This document shows, one piece after another, positions 12,320 to 23,382 of a DNA stretch of 64,000 bases. The notes beneath the pieces are model-generated. The model was given only the letters and a program-made list of their open reading frames with translations. It did not search any database and was not told the origin of the DNA. The stretch covers positions 8,309,001 to 8,373,000 of the forward strand of contig CM028340.1 in assembly GCA_016647705.1 (NCBI GenBank). Reading direction: 5' to 3'. The stretch is from Eucommia ulmoides. Lineage: Eukaryota > Streptophyta > Magnoliopsida > Garryales > Eucommiaceae. The position numbers and the translations under genes are program-made. Numbering within the stretch: the first letter of the stretch is position 1; every line of letters begins with the position of its first letter.

Positions 12320-12500
12320 GTGTCCGAACTAACTTACGCACACCTCAATTAATCACCACACCAGACGATATTAAAGCCACACTATCCCACATTGACCTGG
12401 TGCATTTAAGATTTAATTTCTAGAATGCTCCCCAATAGAGTCAAACCCTGATAGGCAAAAAAAAATAGGACATTTCCTTTGCCAACCGAACTAACACTTC
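12320..12500 (-). mobile_element. tRNA-derived SINE, copy 1
   Basis: On the minus strand it starts GTGTTAGTTCGGTTGGCAAA, an RNA polymerase III box A-like start, followed by a box B-like GGGTTTGACTC, and ends GAGGTGTGCGTAAGTTAG then TTCGGACAC. The same order of boxes and the same tail occur at 14,251-14,431 (plus strand) and 24,452-24,606 (minus strand), defining one family. Confidence 0.65.
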
Positions 12501-12700
12501 CTAGGTACAATGATTTTCATATAATATGACAACCAGACGATCTTAAGGATGCACTCCCCTGCATTGATATGGTGCATTCAAAATTTAATTCTTAGAGTAC
12601 TCTCCAAAAGAGTCAAACCTTGATTGACAAAAAAATAAGATACTTTCCTTGTCAACCGGACTAACACCTCTTAAGTACATTGATTTTCATATAATATGAC
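12501..12700 (-). mobile_element. SINE copy 2, part of a tandem duplication
   Basis: The 5' part of SINE copy 1 plus about 30 bp of flank (ATTTTCATATAATATGAC) is repeated directly, giving a diverged unit of about 170 bp (about 12,365-12,531 and 12,532-12,700). On the minus strand it starts GGTGTTAGTCCGGTTGACAA. The copy lacks the 3' module GAGGTGTGCGTAAG. The shared flank shows that it arose by local duplication and not by a second insertion. Confidence 0.6.
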
Positions 12701-13027
12701 GACTTTAAATTGTTGAATGAGTAGGATAAATAATGACTCGAGAAATTCGGAATTCATGACAATTTTTTTTTTTTTTTTTTACTTTTTATGACCTGAAATT
12801 GAACAGCCAAATAAAACACTACAAAAATAAATAAAGAAAAAAAGAAAAAAGAGGACCATGTTTTCGGTTCATGGATTCATGTACTCAAATAGAAACAAAG
12901 ATATAACCATTTTCCTAGTTCACTGTAATGTGTACCAACAGAAACTCTTCTTTTTTTTTTCTTTTCCTTTTTCTGTTTCAACAAGAATAAATTGAGGAAG
13001 AAACATTAAATAAACAAACAATCACTT
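12701..13027 (-). other. Downstream / 3' UTR region of RPN13
   Basis: AT-rich sequence following the RPN13 stop codon, with poly-T runs at 12,764-12,780 and 12,951-12,960. The 3' UTR should lie here, but I see no convincing AATAAA-type signal close to the stop on the minus strand, so the polyadenylation site is not placed. Confidence 0.4.
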
Positions 13028-16000
13028 CTATTGTCCTTCATCCATCCGATCCGTCTGTTTATATGTCTGAGACTCCCCAGTTTCAGATGATTTCGAAACT
13101 GAATCTTCAAGTGCTTCTAGAAATGACGGGACCGTAAACTTGTCTGTGAGAGGTAAAAAAGATGAATAATATAATGTAAGGTCGTGTTGGGGAGCAAATA
13201 ATGGGAAGTTTTGTGTTGAAGTACAGAATTGGGGCCTTGGAATTGGAAATAGAAATGAACACTTTGGAGCTAAAAATTTACATGCGTTCATTTCTAATTC
13301 CATGTCCGTGGTATCCAATTCTGTGGTCAAACACTACTTAAATTTTGGCTGAATCACACTTGCACCCTTGATGTTCGAGTGTGATCTAAATGTGCCCCCT
13401 AATGTTTCAATTTTCAAAATGTACCCCCTGAAGTTATATTTTGCCTTTAATTGGTCCAACTGACTTATTTCAATCATCTTAATTGCAAGAGCAATAACAT
13501 TTGTATTACACGTGTTAATTTTTCCCCTAAATTTTTCTTTAATTATGATACACGTGTTGTTAGTCTCGCATTTAAGATGACCAGAATGTGTCGATTGGAT
13601 CATTAGATGCAAAAATCAAACTTCTAAGGAGTAGGGGGCCATTGTGTAAATTAAAACAACACAGTCACAACAAGATTGAATTTAGCCTTAAATTTTCAAA
13701 TTGTTCTACTCGGCTTATTTCTGAGGATCCAATTTCATGCTCCCAAATGCTACCTAAGAAATGTACGCATTCAAGGAGCAGCCTTCGGTTTTTTCTAATT
13801 ATGTTCTTGTTATTCTGCCGAACTCAAATTATGTCCAAATTGTCGATTACTAAAAAGGCAGCCCAATATACGAAGGTTTCCTGGGAAGAGTCAGATGTCC
13901 CGAAGTAACGGTTTTTTTAGTACTTTTTTTATTTTTGAGCAAAAAAAAATAATTAAAAGTAGAATTTATTTTATACTTGCAAATAGTACTTTAAAAAAAA
14001 AAAAGATATTTTTTTAAAAAGTAAAAACATAATTATTTATATATTTTTTAAAAGCAAAAAAATAGTTAAATTTTTCCATCTATTTTTTTAAGTGATTGAT
14101 CCACTAAGGCCTCACTCCCCAAATTTTCTCTACCATCTATTAAATTCTTTTGGATGAAGAGATCCTATATGAAAATAATACCAAGATATCTACTTTAGAC
14201 TGTCACACATTTTTTTTTTCTACTTTGCATGTCCTTTTTTTTTAACCCAAGAGGCATTAGTTCAGTTGGCAAAGAGAGGTGCACCCTTTCCTTAGAGTTT
14301 GACTCTCCTGAGGAGCACACCAAGAATTAAATCTTAAATTTAATCATGAATGCACCAAGCCGATGTGGGAGATTACACCCTTAAGATTGCCCAGATTAGT
14401 CGAAGTGCGCGTAAACTGACCTAGACACACTTTAACCCCCCAAAAAAAAACATGTTCTTTTTTTAGGGATACAAAATAACCTTTATTATTAAAGTATTAA
14501 AAAAAATGTTGCACTAGTAGCAATCCTACAATCAACTATTGCACTCACTTTATTCATGGTCAATTTACCAAAAGACTCATCAATTAATATAAACTATTAA
14601 AATATTTAGCATGTTCATGTTTTTTAATTCATTTATTTTATTTTATCCCCCCAAAATCATTTTTTTACCAATTTGACTGTTAAAATAATAAAATTTAGAT
14701 ATTTTTTATAGATCCAAAATTTGTGTTTCTTGGCTAAATAATTCTATTTTCCATCTAATTCCTTACTTCAATTATTGAGATTTAAGTATTTTTCATTGTT
14801 TAATTTTTGTTATTCAATACATTAATCGTGATTGATATTTCTTTTTACACAAAAATCTATTTTTAATTAATTGACCCGATGGTTGTTGAACCACTGACAT
14901 GTTCTACTTACTTTTCCACTTCGATGAAACTTTCTTGCTATGAATAATATATATATTTTTTTTTAATATTTTCAAGTAAGAATACTGCTCTATAAATGTG
15001 AAATGCATTTCAAAATTTGACCTTAAATAAACGGATATGAGCGTAATATTTGAATTTGGTAATTTGACATTAAATCATGGATCTTTTGGAACTTGATTTT
15101 AAATAAAGTGAAAAAAACGAGGGTATTAGTGATTTAGGGAGTGTAAATAGCACCGCCCTAAAAAAAGTTTACCAAACAGTGAATAACTTAGCAATACCAT
15201 GAGCATATAAGATCACTTGCCATTTACCATACGTAGGAAAGTGCATAACACTTACATTTGCTTGGGTCAATTCCGAACTGAGTCAAGTCTATCTGTCCTG
15301 TTCGAAGAACCTGTAAATAAGGAAAGAACCATTCATAAGCTTAGCTAATAATGTTGGGGGGGGCGGAGGGTGGGGGGAAGGGATGACGGGTGGCTTGTTG
15401 CTCACATAAGTAAATGAATCTAACTGCTGGCGGAAAGGGGGGCTTTGAACTAACTCCATCAGTTCCTCTGGTGTCCAATGACCCTGTAATATCAAATGAA
15501 ATACTCATTCTCTAATTTCCAATAATTAAAGCCACGTTTGCTCAGTTTCTGTTTCTTTTTTCCAGAACGGGGATATTGGGAACAAAAAAGAATCTGTCTC
15601 CGTTTTGTCCCAGATTTATTGAATAAGTTTTTTTTGGGAAACGAACAGAAAAAGAAATCTGGGAACAAAAACACTAAACAAACGCCACCTAATGAACCAG
15701 AGACTTGAGCAAACAACAAATGTAATTACCTCTGGCAGGTACGATTCGAGCTGTTGTTCCAACCGCAATGTCTCAAACAATGGAAATATCAACTCGGGCT
15801 TCAAGATATCTCCCAATCCTATGCCTACAAAAAATACATGTCTAGATGATAAAAGCTTAGATCTTCCAAACCATAAATGAGGGAGGAGCTCTTCACAGAT
15901 TAAAGCAAATAACAAGAAGAAAACAATGTGTATTCAATCAAATATTACAATTCATGTTGCAGAACAAGGGACTTGAGTGGTGTTAATTTAGTGTCTCTGT

Positions 16001-19000
16001 TTCCCTTTTCAGTGTTTTTTTTTTTCTTGTTTTTTTTGGGGGGCAGGGGGGTGCGGATAGAAATATGGGAACAAGAAAAGGTTTGTTTCGGGTTCCATTC
16101 CACATTTTTCGAATAAGCTTCTGAGAACAAAAACAAAAATCTGGGAACAGAACAGAATTATTCCCAAATTTTTGTCTTTGTTCCATGTTTTTTCACGAAC
16201 AGAAACAGAAATCTGAGAACAAAAACACTAAACAAACACCACCTTAATGTTTCTATATTCTGCTCATAGATCCAGCACTAATTAAGCAGCAAATACTATT
16301 ACTCTGCCAAACCCACTGAAAAACTTTCGGTTCCACATAACTGAGACATGGGATGCATTTTCGTTCAAAATTACAATATCCATCCAGCAACTTGCTCAAA
16401 ATCTAGCAGAAACAAAAGGACATTATATTAAGTGGCTTTTGTTTAGTGTTTCCGTTCCCATATTTCTGTTCTGCTCCTAGATTGTCAGAAGCAGAAATTT
16501 TAGAATAGAAACACTAAACAAATAGGGTCTTAACTGGTGTTAGAATCGAACTATTATTACCTGCATCAGGATCCACTGCCTCCCCTGTATAACAACAATT
16601 CAATACACAGGCATTAGAGCTTTAGTACTCCCAAATAAAACATTATGGCAAAGAGATTCACCATAACAAGAGACTAGTACCTGAAGATCCAATATTACTT
16701 AATATTCTCTGCAAATCTGACATTTTTACAGGTCCTGAAGCGGTTATGTTGCCAGCCACTTCCGCTCCAATGATAGGGCCAGCCAAATTTCCAGCCCTAA
16801 AAGGAACCAAATAGATCTCGAGAATCATAGAAGGGAAATTTTAAACGAAGCACGCAAGCAATCCACATAATAAAATACCAAACAAATAATTCAAAAAGGT
16901 GAATTTTGATAAAAAAAAAAAAGTCACAAAACCGCTCAAGTAAATTAAACCCATTTAAAAAAATTCCACATTTTCAAAATTACTCTAATCAAAGAACTCG
17001 ACTACAAAATCAACGTTGCTTAAAATTTATGATAGAGAGTTAACTTCTCAACACTTCAAAAGAAGCATCAAGCTGATGGATTTTAAACAAAAGAAAATTG
17101 CAATGTTCAACAGTGGACTTGGGATAGTAAAAACCGCAAGCTTGTATTCAAATCCTGGAAATGCTAACCATTAGATTATGAAACAACAATATTACCTTGA
17201 CGAAATGTCATCTTCAGCTATGGCTTCATGATGTTGTAGAGTAACTGGAGCAGCAGGTTCTTCTTCTTCATCAGGGAACTCTATCATGTACATAGATTGA
17301 ATTAGAGTTGCCATACAAAGCTTGAATTAGGATTCCATATCTTCAAAAGCCACTTAAACAATCATTTCATGAGGGTAAAAACACAGAAATTTGGTCAACT
17401 CTCATCTTCAGCCTAAATCTAAAATATTGAAAAGGTGAAGTGATGTTTGATTGAAATTAGTTAAGATCAAGAAGATCGTAAATAAAATAGACGGAAAAAT
17501 ATGAAATTAGGAAAATGCACATATAACATAACTGGACCATCAGGATCAGAGGAGGCATGCTTGACGATAACTTGAGAAAAATCATAGAATAAAATAAAAT
17601 CCATTTATCTGGCTATTCTTTAAGGTTAGAATTAGTGTTTCCTTAAAGGTTGGAATTAGGTTTAGGGAGATTCTTCAAGTAAATTTCAAATACCAAGTGG
17701 CTGATTGATATAGAAGTTGACCGAGGCACAAATTTCTGAGTCACCCTCGGCATTGCGCTCCTGCAACCAACGAAAGAATGCATCAGAATCTCATAATACC
17801 AGCATGTTTACAAATAACAACAACAATAAGAAGAAAACAGGCAAGAGCTTAATCTATGGATTTAACCTGCATCCAAAAGAACAACTTCCTATCGTCTGTT
17901 CGGAACTTCAGAATGTAAGCCCTTGCAGATGGTGGACCGACCTGAACAGTACAAGAAAGAAAATGCCAACATCAAGAAGGGGAGGGAGAAAAAAACCAAG
18001 ACGGAACTGCTAATTAAAACCCAAAAAAGAAAAGATTATACCTTTTCATAAGTTGCCTCTTCGGGAAAAACTATCTGATCCTAAGTTTACTGTCAAGGAA
18101 GAAGGTAACATTCTGGCCAGGCTAGAGAATGCAAAGTAGTAACACAATAATAGTAATAATGACGACGATAACGATGACGATGACAACGGTGGCGGCAATA
18201 ATATAAGTAGTAATAAGAAGGGAAAATATAGCAATACATCAATAAGAAAACAATGGTTAGCAGATCAGGAAAAAGGAAGACAAGGAAGTTCTAGAGAGGC
18301 ACGTGATTCTTAGGGGATCAAGTTTCCAAGAAATCAAAGGGTAAAAAGTGGTGGAAAAGGGGTGAAAAGTAAACCTCAAAAAAGCGAAGTGGTTCAACAT
18401 GGTACGGCTTAGCAAATTTTTAGTAACTCACTGCACATGCAACCACACAATAAACACACACAGATACATAAAGCAAAGGACGTAAGATTCCAGACAATAT
18501 AGAGATAATACATTATAATTGAAAAAAGGAACTTAAGGTCCCACTCCCAGCTAAGACATACATCAAGGCCAAGCCAAACCCGTTGAGTTCATAGATAGGA
18601 AGTCTACCATGTTCCATATATTGGGAAGTTGAAGAAGGATTCTCATTCTCTCTCATTCAAAACTGTTTATAAACTTTCTTAAGGCCAAAAGGAACTGGGG
18701 AAATATTAACTAGAAAGCACAAATAATACAATGAAATAAGATAAATTTATTCACATGCTTTTCCCAACTTCGTTATGGCTCACACCCGCTACAGGGTTGA
18801 AGGCAAGAAGAGGAGAAAAACGATGTCTATAGTTTTTACAGAAAATATTAGACAATCTGAGAATGTCATGAAACTCACGAAGGGCCATAAAAACATGAGC
18901 ATACATGAAACAAATGTCCAGGTGAATTCATGGTAACCCCTCTTATTCAAAAATAAATCCTTCAAAAGGGACTCCATATTTTTTGTTGCACTTGCTAAAC

Positions 19001-22000
19001 TACCATGTATAGTAGCACAATGAGTTAAAAGCATTGTCACCAAAGGCCCAAGGTGCAAAGGTCTCACTGGAGTCAAAGTGCAAAACAAAAGGTGAGGCGT
19101 GCGTTTGACTAAAGTTGGGTGCATATCATATAAAAATAAAACACAATATATATATATATTTTACCACAAAAGAGGCATTGTTATTCCAAATTGACATTAC
19201 ACATACACAATTACACACACACATATATAAACCTTCAATATTTTGTTATTTAATATTTTTAATGATAAAAAATTCCAAAAAGCTAAAATTTAAAAATAAC
19301 CAAAAAAAACGAAGATTATTGAAGTGCCAAAGGAAAAGTCAAACAGATCAAAATCTAGATATCATATTAACCGTTTAAGTATTTGGATCTAAAAATGCGA
19401 ATTTAGCCGGAGTTTCAATTCACAAGGCTCCTGTTTTCTTGTGGAAGAAAACAGGGGCCTTTAGTTAGGTAACTTGGTATACTTTAAGTATCATCCACCA
19501 AAACCCCACATACAGTTGAATACTTCAAATCTCAAGTAAACTCATTAAGTAATATAACAATGGTAAATGGAACATCATTAGAGAAGAACATCATTAGAGA
19601 AATTCAATAAGGCGTGTGTATATCTTACGCCTTGTGACTAGGCTCCCAAGGCGCGTGCACCCCTGGTTGAATGCACCTTTCCAGAGGCTGAAGAGGCACA
19701 AGAGGGGAGCCTTGGTGTGCCTGGAGCATAGGCACGCCTTTGACAACTATTGTCAAAAGAAAAGATTAAAGATTGAAAGAACAAAAGAGGTAGATAGGGC
19801 AGAAGGAACAAAAAAAGAAAGGAACAAACGGAAAGAATGAGAAAGGGGAAAAGGAGGGGGAGAAGCAAAGAAAGGCCAGAGATAAAAGAGTGATGAATTA
19901 AAGAAGAAAAAAATTGGCAGAGAGAGGATAGAAGGAAGAAAAATGATAATGTTTATTAATACATGGCTAATGAGTCAGAATTCAGCCTTTAATCGATTCA
20001 ATTCTATTTCAATCAGAGGTGCAACTTCAAAAGTCCTAAAAGTTCTGCAAGCAGAAAACAAAATTTCTAGAATGAAAAACGATGTCTTCATCACATCTTG
20101 CCTCACCCAAGGGGTTGGCCAAGCAATGGATACCTAAAATTGCCTTGCCTAGAGGATCCAGAAAATGGCTATAACATCTTCCAATGGGCGTTTTACTTTC
20201 TACTTGTGTGCGTGTGCGTGTAAGGCTGTGCAGGACCCTCCCGTGCATAATTCTTTTTGATAAACATATGTACGGGCGCATACTCTGTGTCATGCTCTGC
20301 TGTTAAACACGTAATATGTCCAAAAATACCAGCAGATGTTCCAAACTATTGTCCCAAATCCATCAACTGATGCATATTCACGTGGCTCGATTTCCTTTTG
20401 TATTCCAACGGAAAACTAGAAGCCACAAAGTCCATTCTTGGTACATTAATCAAGGATCATGAAAAAAGAAAAGATAAAATGAATTGAAAATTAGGATACG
20501 TCTTCAATGCCATCACTTTTCAGATCAAGCCACATAACATGGACTAATCCCTCTTCATCCTGGCAAAGAGAAAAAATATACATTTCAGTTTAAATATCTA
20601 AAAGTTTGAACATCGAATACAAATTTTTGAAAATTGAATAGGTTCTCAACATTAAAAACAAATTTTCTGATTTATCATGAGAATAAATAAAAAAATACAT
20701 GGATTAAAAAAAATATATTGTCATCCTTTAGAACTACTTTTACGGCAATTTAGGCACCATATTATTAGTTTATTTAATCATTTATACCTTTCCTACTCGG
20801 ACGAGTCCTTTGCGTGGATCAGGTACAACCTGCTTTTCATCCATGGTCATTTTGCCCGCTTGAAATTCCAGAAAAATTCTCTGCCGGTAGCAAAGACAAA
20901 GTAAGAAAAAATAAGATACTGTACTACATTTATAGTATATGATAACATATAATATAACTACATGCACAAATTTTGCATGTCGAGCATATGTTACAAGAAT
21001 ATGCAGATACAGAATTCAATAAAAATCTTATACAAGAATAATCCTAGGATTCTGTCTCTGTACCGGATCTTAAATTCGATGGAGCATATTTTACAAGAAT
21101 ATGCAGATACAGAATTCTATTAAACTGTTCTACAAGAATAATCCTAGGATTTTGTCTCTGTAACGGATCTTAAATTCGATACAATAACAACTAAGCCTTT
21201 GTCTTCCTTATGTAGGGCCGGCTACATAAATCCATTTACGCCATAGAGATCGATCCAGGGCCATCCCCTCTATCAGGTTTAATGTCGCCAAATTATTTCT
21301 AATAGTCTCGTCCAACGTCTCCTTAAGTCTACCTCTTCCTCTAGTAGTCCCTTGAACTTGAACTAAATCACATTTTCTCATTGGTGCTTCTATGGGTCTT
21401 CTATCACATTTTCAAACATGATATTATCTTCATCTCTCCACATACATAAAAAAAATATCATATTGAGGGCAAAAGCTTGTTCTTAATTGAGGGATTTGAT
21501 AAGATTTTTTGATTCTTCAAGAATACAAAGAACAACTTTAATATTTTAGGGACCTGAATTTGAGATATGAGAGTAGGGAGGATTGAATAATGTAAAAAAT
21601 TATTCAGTAGTAAAACCTAAATAGAATTTCTCTGATATTATTTCTTAATTTGCTAGAGATAACTTCACGTTCTCTCTTAACATTATCTCTAAATAATGCT
21701 AGAGATATATAACAAATTTAATTCTTTTTGAGAGTATCACCAAATTTAGTACAGATAAATATCATGTATTATATAGAGTAACACATTTTAATTTGGTAAA
21801 AAAAACATAATTTGAGTAGTCAAAAGAAGTATAGTCAACTTTGCAATGCGTCACATAATTCAATTGGTCAATAGAATCAGAACCTCACCTCGCTTAAAAA
21901 AAAAGAGCCATGCGGCAATATATAATTTGTCAACAATATATATATTATGTAGAGTGAGGAATTTAATATTGTGTCACACTAAATGATTGGGCAAATTTTG

Positions 22001-23382
22001 TTTCTCTACAATGTAGTGTTGTGAAAGGCGTGTCTGAATCACACAAGGCACCGCGAGGTGCAGCCAATGCGCCTCACAGTGTTGAGGCAAGGCAACTTCA
22101 AAGAGGCGTGGGCCTTGGCAGCCAAGCGTTGAGGCGCGAGACGCTACTGAGGGGCACCTCTTTGAAGCAACTCAATTTTTTTTGTTTTAATAAAATCTGA
22201 TTTTTATTTGTTAATTTGATGAGAAACGTGAGATCAAAATCTTCCCTTCTCTTCTTCTTCTTTGCTGTTTCTTATTCTTCCTTGCTTTGTTGTTTCATCT
22301 TCTTCTTCCACTTTTATTCTTCTTTTCTTCCTCTCTTCTTCTTCCACGTTTCTATTCTGCTCTTCATCTTTGTTTTTACACAAAAACAGGGTCTGTTTGG
22401 TCTGTTTTGTGCAAAAGAAAAAGGCCCAGTTTTGTGCAAAAAATAGACCCGCCTCTCTTCTTCTTTTTGTTCTTCATCTCACTATTTTGCACAAAAGGGG
22501 GCTCTTTTGCGGCAAAAAAAAAAACTTGTTTTTTTTTTAAATAATTCCCTTTATCCCCTATTTTCATTTAGTCTTTTCGCATGCTGAATTTATAATGTAA
22601 ATTATATTTATGGACTAGTTTTCAATTAACTATTTGATTATAATATTTGTTGAGTAATTGGTCTTGTTTTTGGAATTTAGTTATCAATTTTTTCTTTTAC
22701 TTTTGTTTGAGAATCGGCATTCGATTTGAAGTCTAATATCGCATGAGACTAAAAGTGTCTTTCAATTACAAAACATGCAATACATCTTTTTTTATATTTA
22801 AATACTTTATAAGTCCATGACAATAGAAGAGTACATATTTAAAATGTATGCGTCGCTTCAGGGAAGCCCGCGCCTTGCCGTCTCGGAGGTCATTGCACCT
22901 TAATGTGCCTGTCACCTTATATAACAATGCTACAATCACATGAAAGCCAAATTATAAACACACAAAGTCATTTAGAAAGTAGTTCATTACATTCAAGAAA
23001 CCAGTAAAGTAAAATTACTGCAGAAAATCTGGTATAATCGACACACAGTTATTATCGAATCTAAGTATGCATACATCTTCATCTCTAGAAACAACTAACC
23101 CATACAAGTATAAAATTACTGCAGAAAATCTGGTATAATCGACACACAGTTATTATCGAATCTAAGTATGCATACATCTTCATCTCTAGAAACAACTAAC
23201 CCATACAAGTATAAAGCAAGTAACCGAATGAACTAAACATGTCTTGAGCCAATAGACTATATAATGAGGCAACTCTCAGTAAGCAAATGAAAACAAAAAC
23301 ATATAAAGCAAGCAACATACTTTAGAAGTTCATCAATTCTTACCTGAATAGCAGGACCATGTTCTCTTTCAGACGAATCCAT
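13028..23382 (-). CDS. RPN13: 26S proteasome regulatory subunit RPN13 (ubiquitin receptor), 13 coding exons
   Basis: Ubiquitin receptor of the proteasome 19S particle that also docks the deubiquitinase UCH37/UCH2. Coding exons from start to stop: 23382-23344, 20880-20788, 20559-20500, 18080-18042, 17941-17867, 17760-17694, 17280-17196, 16796-16681, 16584-16561, 15824-15730, 15483-15406, 15310-15256, 13143-13028. All introns are GT-AG, frames join exactly, and the total is 942 nt (313 residues), the usual plant length. The start is [13 protein letters not shown]. The PRU domain (about residues 14-115) shows [28 protein letters not shown] and KLFFWMQE, keeping the Phe residues equivalent to the ubiquitin-contact loops of human RPN13. 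A linker (FPDEEEE, EDDISSRAG) leads to the C-terminal DEUBAD region ([51 protein letters not shown]) and an acidic MDEGQ tail. No damage seen; identity is sure, exact start likely. Confidence 0.93.
13334..13690. mobile_element. Degraded DNA-transposon-like remnant in RPN13 intron 12
   Basis: The stretch has facing pieces resembling an inverted pair: GTGATCTAAATGTGCCCCC near 13,380-13,400 and GTAGGGGGCCATTGTG near 13,632-13,648. No target duplication was found. The 92- and 106-codon open frames overlapping it show no family motif and are not considered genes. Confidence 0.3.
13700..14250. other. AT-rich intron sequence without recognisable element
   Basis: Part of RPN13 intron 12. It is rich in poly-A and poly-T runs; nothing else supported. 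Confidence 0.5.
14251..14431 (+). mobile_element. tRNA-derived SINE, copy 3, in RPN13 intron 12
   Basis: It starts GAGGCATTAGTTCAGTTGGC (box A-like), then AGAGTTTGACTCTCC (box B-like), then a TTAAATCTTAAATT stretch, and ends CGAAGTGCGCGTAAACTGAC shortly before an A-run (14,443-14,451). It is the best-preserved copy of the family also seen at 12,320-12,700 and 24,452-24,606. It lies antisense to RPN13. Confidence 0.7.
14432..15255. other. AT-rich remainder of RPN13 intron 12
   Basis: No coding or transposon signature recognised apart from AT runs. Confidence 0.5.
15356..15382 (+). other. G-quadruplex-forming G-rich tract in RPN13 intron 11
   Basis: Runs of 8, 3, 6 and 3 guanines are separated by loops of 1-3 nt (C GGA / T / AA), which meets the usual four-run quadruplex pattern. 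It lies on the plus strand, antisense to the pre-mRNA, about 24 bp downstream of the donor of the exon ending at 15,406; the transcript itself would be C-rich here. Confidence 0.6.
15530..15689. mobile_element. Tourist-like MITE 1 in RPN13 intron 10
   Basis: Terminal inverted repeats AGCCACGTTTGCTCAGTTTC and (complement of right end) GGTGGCGTTTGTTTAGTG, with TAA on both sides, consistent with the 3-bp TWA target duplication of PIF/Harbinger MITEs. 160 bp, no coding capacity. Two relatives lie in the next introns. Confidence 0.65.
15976..16243. mobile_element. Tourist-like MITE 2 in RPN13 intron 9
   Basis: The left end AGTGGTGTTAATTTAGTG pairs with the complement of the right end GGTGGTGTTTGTTTAGTG. 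Flanks are TTG / TTA, compatible with a decayed TTA duplication. 268 bp, with G- and T-rich interior. Same family as 15,530-15,689 and 16,431-16,529. Confidence 0.65.
16431..16529. mobile_element. Tourist-like MITE 3 in RPN13 intron 9
   Basis: A 99-bp element with ends AGTGGCTTTTGTTTAGTG and (complement) GACCCTATTTGTTTAGTG, flanked by a perfect TTA duplication (16,428-16,430 and 16,530-16,532). Smallest of the three copies in this gene. Confidence 0.7.
18081..20499. other. Long RPN13 intron 3 with inserted repeats
   Basis: A 2.4-kb intron between exons 3 and 4. It contains the hAT-like element at about 19,027-19,753; the rest is AT-rich with purine runs (19,790-19,960). Open frames here (up to 111 codons) are low in complexity or inside repeats and have no family signature. 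Confidence 0.6.
19027..19753. mobile_element. hAT-like non-autonomous element with GC-rich ends
   Basis: GC-rich ends facing each other: left AGCATTGTCACCAAAGGCCC, right (complement) TAGTTGTCAAAGGCGTGCC, with AAGGCG/GGCGTG-type subterminal motifs on both sides of an AT-rich centre. The NTAGNNTTGTCAAAGG start is reminiscent of plant hAT-type ends. No 8-bp target duplication was found, so limits are approximate. Confidence 0.4.
20982..21181 (+). repeat. Diverged 100-bp tandem duplication
   Basis: The unit starting GAGCATATGTTACAAGAATA is repeated at exactly 100 bp (20,982 and 21,082). The copies share CAAGAATAATCCTAGGATT and CGGATCTTAAATTCGAT but differ at several positions and are older than the duplication at 23,011. 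Confidence 0.85.
21182..21445 (-). mobile_element. RTE-like LINE 3' end fragment
   Basis: On the minus strand this ends GATTTATGTAGCCGGCCCTA then GGCTTAGTTGTTATTG. It resembles the common plant repeat with GTCGGCTACATGGATCC followed by AAGGCTT and a (GTT)n tail, which I associate with the 3' end of RTE-clade LINEs. Only the untranslated tail is present. Assignment is from memory of the motif. Confidence 0.4.
22014..22931. mobile_element. Second hAT-like element with GC-rich ends
   Basis: The left end TAGTGTTGTGAAAGGCGTG faces the right end, whose complement is TAGCATTGTTATATAAGGTG. GC-rich AAGGCGCG/GCGCCTC subterminal clusters (22,026-22,165 and 22,845-22,915) bracket an AT-rich core with pyrimidine runs. 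Same design as the element at 19,027-19,753. No target duplication was confirmed. Confidence 0.45.
23011..23212 (+). repeat. Perfect 101-bp tandem duplication
   Basis: The unit starting AAAATTACTGCAGAAAATCT occurs at 23,011 and again at 23,112 with no difference visible over 101 bp. It lies in RPN13 intron 1, about 130 bp from the start-codon exon, so it should not affect the coding sequence. Confidence 0.95.

Larger units (their letters stand above)
20881..23343. other. Long RPN13 intron 1 of the coding region, repeat-filled
   Basis: A 2.46-kb intron holding two separate tandem duplications of about 100 bp, an RTE-like LINE tail and a second GC-ended hAT-like element; these are listed separately. 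The pyrimidine-rich stretch at 22,240-22,400 yields several overlapping low-complexity open frames that are not genes. Confidence 0.6.

Noticed and set aside
13588-13908. 106-codon open frame in RPN13 intron 12
   Set aside because: Overlaps a degraded transposon-like remnant and shows no domain; antisense to the gene.
17717-18013. 98-codon plus-strand open frame
   Set aside because: It is antisense to two RPN13 exons and the intron between them.
22216-22544. Overlapping open frames of 76-92 codons
   Set aside because: All derive from a pyrimidine-rich tract inside a non-autonomous element in an intron.
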